DNA of 11,220 bases from Desulfobacterales bacterium. GTDB lineage: Bacteria > Desulfobacterota > DSM-4660 > Desulfatiglandales > Desulfatiglandaceae. The notes beneath the pieces were generated by a model that made no database searches, had not been told where the DNA came from, and saw only the letters and a program-made list of their open reading frames with translations. The stretch spans positions 1 to 11,220 of the forward strand of contig JAIOSR010000317.1 in the NCBI GenBank assembly GCA_021107495.1. The letters run 5' to 3'. This document shows, piece after piece, positions 7,228 to 11,220 of this stretch (the stretch's first letter is position 1; each line of letters begins with the position of its first letter). The position numbers and the translations under genes were made by a program.

Positions 7228-7290
7228 TTTAATCAAACTTCTGATCACTGCCATCTGTCTTCTGTTTTCTCTTTCCTGACTTCTGTCCTC
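7228..7290. repeat. Degenerate CTTCTG/TCTGTC word array
   Basis: Imperfect words such as ACTTCTGATCACTG, CCATCTGTCTTCTG and GACTTCTGTCCTC follow one another up to the hom stop codon. The composition is the same pyrimidine-rich type as 601-715. No coding or RNA structure is evident. Confidence 0.5.
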
Positions 7291-7293
7291 ATT

Positions 7294-8598
7294 TCATCCG
7301 CTCTCCACCCGTATCATAATAGTCTTGCCGGTCAGGATTTTCATGCCCTTCATCAGGGAAAGGGCCTTTTGCACATTGCTCTCGAGTGCCTCATGGGTCA
7401 GCATAACGATCGGCACGGACCCGTTTACCTCGCGTCCTTTCTGAATCACGGAAGAAATGCTGATATGGTGGTCGCCCAGGACCCCCGATATCTTTGAAAG
7501 AACGCCCGGGCTGTCTAAGGCTGAAAACCTGCAATAATAGGCACTGGTCAATTCTTCAATTGGCTGAATCAGGATTTTCTTATCGGGCGAACGCACGTGT
7601 GCAAGGGGAGGCATGAATCCTTTCAGCCCCACCCTGGTCTGCCTTGCTAATTCAATAATATCCGACACCACGGCACTTCCGGTGGGCCTTTTTCCGGCGC
7701 CTAATCCATAATAAAGATTCGGACCCACAAAATCACCCTCAAGATAGATGGCATTGTATGCTTCATTCACGTTGGCCAGGATGTGATCTTTTGGAATCAT
7801 TGCCGGATGAATCCTCGCTTGCAAGCGATCCCCCAGGTTCCTCGCAATAGCCAACAACTTGATACTATAACCGAATTGTCCTGCAAAACGGATATCATCC
7901 GGCGTTAAGTCGGTAATACCCTCCTTGTAAATCTCATTGAAAGAAACCGGGGACCCAAAGGCAATAGATATCAGGATGGCCAGTTTATGTGCCGCATCGG
8001 TTCCATCCACGTCCAGGGTTGGAGGATCCTCGGCAAAGCCCAAGTCTACCGCGTCCTGAACCACCTTTACGTATGGTAAACCCTCCTTAGTCATTTTGGT
8101 CAGAATGTAGTTGGAGGTTCCGTTCAAAATGCCTATCATAGTCTGAATCCGGTTGGCTGCGAGACCCCGTCTTAAGGCATTAATGATGGGGATACCGCCA
8201 CCCACGCTCGCCTCAAAGCCCAGGCTGGTCCCGTAACGCTCTGATGCCTCGAATATTTCACTGCCGTATTCCGCAAGAAGGGCCTTGTTGGCGGTAACCA
8301 CATTCTTTCCCTTTTCCATAGCCATCAAGATGAATTCTTTTGCCTTTTCCACTCCCCCTATAAGTTCTACAACCACGTCAATCTCAGGGTCATCGATCAC
8401 ATCCATGGCATCAACTGTCAACAGGTCCCGGTTTACCTGAATCCCCCTGTCGGACTCAAGGTCAAGATCCGCAATTCTTTTAACCACCACCTCCGCGCCG
8501 ACCCGGTTGGCAATGACCTCACGGTTTGTGGTCAAAACCTCAAAGGTTCCGCAACCTACAGTACCGAATCCGATGATACCAACGTTAATTTGCTGCAT
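7294..8598 (-). CDS. hom: Homoserine dehydrogenase with C-terminal ACT domain
   Basis: The 434-residue enzyme reduces aspartate-semialdehyde to homoserine, the branch step toward threonine and methionine. It shows the nucleotide-binding GFGTVG (10-15), VTANKALLA (101-109, K105), GILNGTSNYILTKM (156-169) and LDVDGTDAAHKLAIL (195-209), which holds the catalytic acidic/Lys residues of the family (D200, K205), plus GAGKRPTGSAVVSDI (299-313). An ACT domain follows from about 352 (YYCRFSALDSPGVLSKISGVL), the usual site of threonine feedback, which is known for the family but untested here. The frame stays open upstream for 17 codons to 8649, but that extension is the translated CACAGAC repeat. The ATG at 8598 has GGGGAG 5 nt upstream and begins directly at the Rossmann strand, so it is chosen. 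It lies downstream of the aminotransferase with a repeat-bracketed gene between them. Confidence 0.97.
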   Translation of the reverse strand: MQQINVGIIGFGTVGCGTFEVLTTNREVIANRVGAEVVVKRIADLDLESDRGIQVNRDLLTVDAMDVIDDPEIDVVVELIGGVEKAKEFILMAMEKGKNVVTANKALLAEYGSEIFEASERYGTSLGFEASVGGGIPIINALRRGLAANRIQTMIGILNGTSNYILTKMTKEGLPYVKVVQDAVDLGFAEDPPTLDVDGTDAAHKLAILISIAFGSPVSFNEIYKEGITDLTPDDIRFAGQFGYSIKLLAIARNLGDRLQARIHPAMIPKDHILANVNEAYNAIYLEGDFVGPNLYYGLGAGKRPTGSAVVSDIIELARQTRVGLKGFMPPLAHVRSPDKKILIQPIEELTSAYYCRFSALDSPGVLSKISGVLGDHHISISSVIQKGREVNGSVPIVMLTHEALESNVQKALSLMKGMKILTGKTIMIRVESG

Positions 8599-8603
8599 AG
8601 CTT

Positions 8604-8609
8604 CTCCCC
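8604..8609 (-). promoter_or_regulatory. Ribosome binding site that fixes the hom start
   Basis: GGGGAG on the minus strand lies 5 nt before the ATG at 8598. It falls between the hom start and the outer end of the inverted repeat at 8619, so the cassette lies just outside the hom translation signal. Confidence 0.75.
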
Positions 8610-8618
8610 ATGTGATTG

Positions 8619-8652
8619 GCCACAGACCCACACAGACAAACACAGACATTTT
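8619..8652 (+). repeat. Left inverted repeat of the GxxExxY cassette
   Basis: This 34-bp arm begins GCCACAGACCCACACAGA and ends ACACAGACATTTT. It matches the reverse complement of 9125-9158 at 32 of 34 positions. The arm itself is built of repeated CACAGAC words. Its outer end is 20 nt from the hom start codon. Confidence 0.9.
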
Positions 8653-8672
8653 CCTCTGCGCTGCGGGCGTGT

Positions 8673-9035
8673 TTAGAGAACAAATCGTTTTATTTCAGCT
8701 TTTGGGTGCTTAAAATTTATCAGAAGGCCGATCTTATATCCCGTAGCCTTGAGATAATTCAATAGCTGGGCCTCGTGGATTTTTTTTAAGGAATCAATGG
8801 CCTTAAGTTCCAAAATAACCTGGTTTTCAACGACTATATCAGCGTAATATTCCCCGACTTCTCTACCCTTATACGAAACCCTGATGGCAACTTGAGCCTC
8901 CGCTTTAAGACCTTTTTCCTTTAGCTCAAGCAACAAGGCATTCTCATACACTTTTTCCAGAAATCCGGCTCCAAGCACACGATTTACCTCAAAAATTGTG
9001 GCTCTAATCATGTAGGTCAGTTCATTGAGATCCAT
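8673..9035 (-). CDS. GxxExxY protein (PD-(D/E)XK nuclease-fold superfamily)
   Basis: This small 120-residue protein carries the family's naming motif, G24-F-L-E27-K-V-Y30, inside GAGFLEKVYENALLLEL. It also has the PD-(D/E)XK-like core YYADIVVENQVILELKAI (D66, E76-L-K78) and the typical ending HEAQLLNYLKATGYKIGLLINF...IKRFVL, so it is full length. Pfam places the family (PDDEXK_3) in the nuclease-fold superfamily; its cellular role is not established to my knowledge. The start MDLNELTYMI fits family N-termini, with only a weak AAAGAAA upstream. It shares no metabolic logic with its neighbours, and it is framed by inverted CACAGAC repeats. Composition does not stand out by eye. Confidence 0.92.
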   Translation of the reverse strand: MDLNELTYMIRATIFEVNRVLGAGFLEKVYENALLLELKEKGLKAEAQVAIRVSYKGREVGEYYADIVVENQVILELKAIDSLKKIHEAQLLNYLKATGYKIGLLINFKHPKAEIKRFVL

Positions 9036-9124
9036 TTATTTCTTTTTGTGCAGCGATAACGCCCTCTAGCCAAACTACCCCGTTAAATAGGCCTCGCATT
9101 TAAATGGACAAGAGTCGCTCGGCA

Positions 9125-9158
9125 AAAATGTCTGTGTATTTCTGTGTGGGTCTGTGGC
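9125..9158 (-). repeat. Right inverted repeat of the GxxExxY cassette
   Basis: This is the inverted partner of 8619-8652, with two mismatches, both in the middle. Its last base is the first base of the aminotransferase stop codon on the plus-strand numbering (9158-9160). Between this arm and the GxxExxY start (9036-9124) are 89 nt with no clear promoter or structure. Confidence 0.9.
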
Positions 9159-10324
9159 TAAAAAATTTGCCTTATTCCCCTTATGGCCTGCCTGATGCGG
9201 TGCGGGTTTTCGACCAAGGCAAATCGGACATAATCGTCCCCATATTCACCGAAACCGACGCCGGGCGCAACCGCAACCTTCGTCTTTTCAATAAGCATTT
9301 TGGAGAATTCCAATGAGCCCATCTCTCTATAATTTTCCGGGATTCTCGCCCATACAAACATGGTTCCTTTAGGCTTTTCAATTTGCCAGCCGATACGGTT
9401 CAGGCCCTCAACCAGGACATCACGGCGCTCCCGGTAAGTCTCCACAATTTCCTCTACACAGTCATACGGTCCGTTCAGAGCAATAATGGCGGCAATCTGA
9501 ATGGGCTGAAACATACCGTAATCCAGATAGCTTTTTATCCTCCTGAGCGCGGCTATCAAAACCGGGTTTCCAACACAAAAACCGACCCTCCAGCCCGGCA
9601 TGGAGTAACTCTTGGAAAGGCTGAACAGCTCTACACCGATATCCTTGGCCCCCGGGATCTGGAGAAAGCTGGGGGGCTTGTAACCGTCGAACACAAGATC
9701 GGCATATGCAAAATCATGGACAACGATGATGTCGTGTTCCCGACAGAACTCCACGATTTTTTCAAAAAACTCAAGGTCCACCACTTCACCTGTGGGATTG
9801 TGGGGATACGAAATAATAAGCATTTTCGGGTTGGGCCAGGTCTGCTTGGTGGCTGTCAGGAGGTCCTCAAAAAAATCCCTGCCCGGTCCGATAGGGATAC
9901 TCCTCAGATCGCCACCGGCAATGATAACGGAATAGGGATGTATGGGATATGTGGGATTAGGGGAAAATACCACGTCTCCCGGGCTGATGGTCGCTAAGAC
10001 CAAATGCGAAAGACCCTCTTTTGCGCCTATAGTTGCAATGGCCTCTTCGTCCGGGTCCAAATCCACATCATACCGCCTTTTGTACCAGTCGCAAATGGCA
10101 TGCCGCAGCATGGTGATGCCCATTGAAGCGGAATATCTGTGGTTTTGGCCTTTTTGCGCCGCTTCAATCAGCTTGTCTACGATGTGTTTGGGCGTGGGGA
10201 TATCAGGATTTCCCATTCCCAGGTCAATGATATCTTCTCCCCTGTGTCTCGCGTCCATTTTGATCCTGTTGACGCTTGCAAAAACATAGGGAGGTAATCG
10301 ATTCATTCTCCTGAAGTCTTGCAT
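9158..10324 (-). CDS. PLP-dependent class I/II aminotransferase (AlaC-like)
   Basis: The 388-residue product is a fold-type I aminotransferase. It shows DLGMGNPDIPTP (34-45), YPHNPTGE (173-180, N176), VVHDFAYADL (201-210, D204 and Y207 for PLP), SLSKSYSMPGWRVGF (235-249, with K238 as the Schiff-base lysine and R246) and YVRFALVEN (365-373, R367 for the substrate carboxylate). Length and motifs resemble the AlaC/LL-DAP-aminotransferase-like group, often annotated as alanine or aspartate aminotransferase; substrate cannot be fixed from sequence. Being upstream of hom on the same strand suggests a role in aspartate/threonine-family synthesis. The start at 10324 has AAGGAG (complement 10334-10339) 9 nt upstream. 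The stop TAG overlaps the end of the cassette repeat by one base. Confidence 0.95.
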   Translation of the reverse strand: MQDFRRMNRLPPYVFASVNRIKMDARHRGEDIIDLGMGNPDIPTPKHIVDKLIEAAQKGQNHRYSASMGITMLRHAICDWYKRRYDVDLDPDEEAIATIGAKEGLSHLVLATISPGDVVFSPNPTYPIHPYSVIIAGGDLRSIPIGPGRDFFEDLLTATKQTWPNPKMLIISYPHNPTGEVVDLEFFEKIVEFCREHDIIVVHDFAYADLVFDGYKPPSFLQIPGAKDIGVELFSLSKSYSMPGWRVGFCVGNPVLIAALRRIKSYLDYGMFQPIQIAAIIALNGPYDCVEEIVETYRERRDVLVEGLNRIGWQIEKPKGTMFVWARIPENYREMGSLEFSKMLIEKTKVAVAPGVGFGEYGDDYVRFALVENPHRIRQAIRGIRQIF

Positions 10325-10340
10325 GATCTATGTCTCCTTA

Positions 10341-10438
10341 AACTTTTAGGTTGCGCGGTTCAACGTTCACGCCTGCACGCCGGGCGTCAGGCGGGGTTCA
10401 TTGAACCGTGAACCCCTGAACTTGGAACCTGTGTAGTT
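10341..10438. repeat. Intergenic element with GTTCA words and AAC...GTAGTT termini, class A copy 3
   Basis: The left arm AACTTTTAGGTTGC plus GCGGTTCAACGTTCAC (10341-10370) faces GAACCGTGAACCCCTGAAC plus GGAACCTGTGTAGTT on the right (about 10398-10438). The centre, GCCTG...CAGGC around ACGCC/GGCGT (10371-10392), is a GC-rich hairpin. It uses the same GTTCAC words as copy 1. It starts immediately beyond the ribosome site of the aminotransferase gene. Confidence 0.62.
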
Positions 10439-10683
10439 GTCGCACTTTACAGCACCCTGTTTAAAAAATCAAAGTACAAATTAGTTTCCATCCATAAATG
10501 GCCCTTTTCCGCAATCCCCCGCCTGCTTCGGGACAGGTCCGCGTCAAACGGCGGGGTTTCTTGTGCGACTTACGACAGTAAGTCTCCGCGCAATCCCTTG
10601 TTCTCCTTGATCTTGCGAAAAATTGCACATTTATGAATTGGAAACTCATCGTGTCCACAGTTCAATTTATGGATGGGCACAAA
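10439..10683. other. Intergenic region between recG and the aminotransferase, no gene recognised
   Basis: The region holds a 12-bp perfect inverted repeat, CCATCCATAAAT (10488-10499) with its complement at 10665-10676. Inside lie CCCCGCC (10517-10523) facing GGCGGGG (10550-10556) and a tight hairpin GACTTAC-GACA-GTAAGTC near 10565-10582. None is followed by a T tract on the minus strand, so no recG terminator is claimed. A structured RNA or another repeat element is possible. The 65-codon frame here has no family resemblance. Confidence 0.4.
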
Positions 10684-11220
10684 TTATAAATCCAGCGGCT
10701 GCATGGAAAAAGATCGAACCGTCTCTTTTAAAATGCGATTCTCATCATTGGACAATTCCGGGTCAAAAGTCAGAACCTGCTCCGCTTCTTTTTTTGCGGT
10801 CATTAAAAGTTCCGGCTCCCTGAACATTTCCCTCAAATCCAGTTCACCTGCCCCGGCCTGTCTAATGCCCATCAGTTCTCCATGCCCCCTCATTTGCAGG
10901 TCTTTTCGCGATATCTCAAAACCGTCATTGCTTTCGACCAGCACTTTAAGCCTTGATAAGCTTTTCTCAGAGAGTCCTTCCGATCCCATAAGGAAACAGA
11001 GGCCTTTCACTTTTCCCCTGCCCACCCTGCCCCTTAACTGGTGCAACTGGGTCAACCCGAAGCGTTCCGGGTGTTCAACCACAATAACCGTGGCGCCGGG
11101 GGCATGCACCCCCACTTCGATCGCTGTTGTACCTACCAAAAGATTGATCCGGCCTTTGCGGAACTGCTCCATAACCCGGTCTTTTTCATCGAAAGACAGA
11201 CGACCGTGGATCAGGCCCAC
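10684..11220 (-). CDS. recG: ATP-dependent DNA helicase RecG, C-terminal part, cut by window edge
   Basis: The 178 visible residues cover the end of the second helicase lobe and the C-terminal domain of RecG, the branch-migrating helicase that remodels stalled forks and Holliday junctions. Motif V is TTAIEVGVHAPGATVIV, motif VI is QLRGRVGRG, and the RecG-typical GFEISRKDLQMRGHGELMGIRQAG follows, ending at PLDL. The first codon in the window is an internal GTG (Val); the family sequence reads VGLIHGR there, so the gene continues beyond 11220 and this is not its start. No frameshift is seen. Confidence 0.97.
   Translation of the reverse strand: MGLIHGRLSFDEKDRVMEQFRKGRINLLVGTTAIEVGVHAPGATVIVVEHPERFGLTQLHQLRGRVGRGKVKGLCFLMGSEGLSEKSLSRLKVLVESNDGFEISRKDLQMRGHGELMGIRQAGAGELDLREMFREPELLMTAKKEAEQVLTFDPELSNDENRILKETVRSFSMQPLDL

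Larger units (their letters stand above)
8619..9158. mobile_element. Putative cassette: GxxExxY gene bracketed by 34-bp inverted repeats
   Basis: The unit is 540 bp: inverted arms at both extremes and one complete gene (8673-9035) inside. It occupies all of the spacer between the aminotransferase stop (9158-9160, one base shared with the repeat) and the hom ribosome site. No transposase, recombinase or obvious target-site duplication is visible, so mobility is inferred from the architecture alone. If mobile, it would be a non-autonomous element, or one driven by its nuclease-fold cargo. Confidence 0.5.

Noticed and set aside
8653..8672. Target-site duplication around the cassette repeats
   Set aside because: Bases outside 8619 and 9158 do not match each other, and no direct duplication could be found on either side.
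9383..9997. 204-codon plus-strand frame
   Set aside because: It is antisense to the aminotransferase gene, whose motifs are complete; the translation shows no domain character.
10461..10658. 65-codon minus-strand frame between recG and the aminotransferase
   Set aside because: Arg/Cys-rich translation of a region with several hairpins; no ribosome site and no resemblance to a known protein.

Overview
The window looks like ordinary chromosome from an anaerobic Desulfobacterota-type (deltaproteobacterial) bacterium. The support is indirect: an adenylate kinase whose lid sequence I associate with sulfate-reducer homologues, a homoserine dehydrogenase next to an ApgM-like proposed homoserine kinase, and junctions packed with degenerate repeats of a kind common in that group. 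This is an inference from gene content, not a phylogenetic placement. All convincing genes lie on the minus strand, so transcription runs from high to low coordinates.

In the direction of transcription: the C-terminal part of RecG (cut by the right edge); a repeat-rich gap; a PLP-dependent AlaC-like aminotransferase; a small GxxExxY (PD-(D/E)XK-fold) gene; homoserine dehydrogenase with an ACT domain; a repeat-rich gap; an ApgM-family enzyme best read as the proposed homoserine kinase; an element-filled gap; adenylate kinase followed by a clear bidirectional terminator; a large TPR lipoprotein with its own consensus-like promoter; an element-filled gap; a two-TM coiled-coil protein ending in a probable RelE/ParE-like domain; a long repeat-rich gap; and a response regulator cut by the left edge.

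The aminotransferase, homoserine dehydrogenase and ApgM-like enzyme plausibly form an aspartate/threonine-family biosynthesis cluster. The TPR lipoprotein, the membrane-anchored coiled-coil protein and the response regulator look like envelope or signalling genes. No thrC, tRNA, rRNA or CRISPR was seen.

The most unusual layer lies between the genes. At least three classes of structured repeat fill nearly every large junction. (A) Three elements end in AACTAC...GTAGTT-type inverted termini (about 1908-2163, 5445-5620, 10341-10438) but have unrelated interiors. (B) Two nested palindromes are built around AATGTACGCTCAAAAT inverted arms and internal hairpins (about 293-577, 7000-7220). (C) A 34-bp, 32/34-matching inverted repeat (8619-8652 / 9125-9158) brackets the GxxExxY gene exactly and fills the gap between aminotransferase and homoserine dehydrogenase, giving it the form of a gene-carrying cassette inserted in an operon. 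Class C with its nuclease-fold cargo is the best candidate here for an undescribed system.
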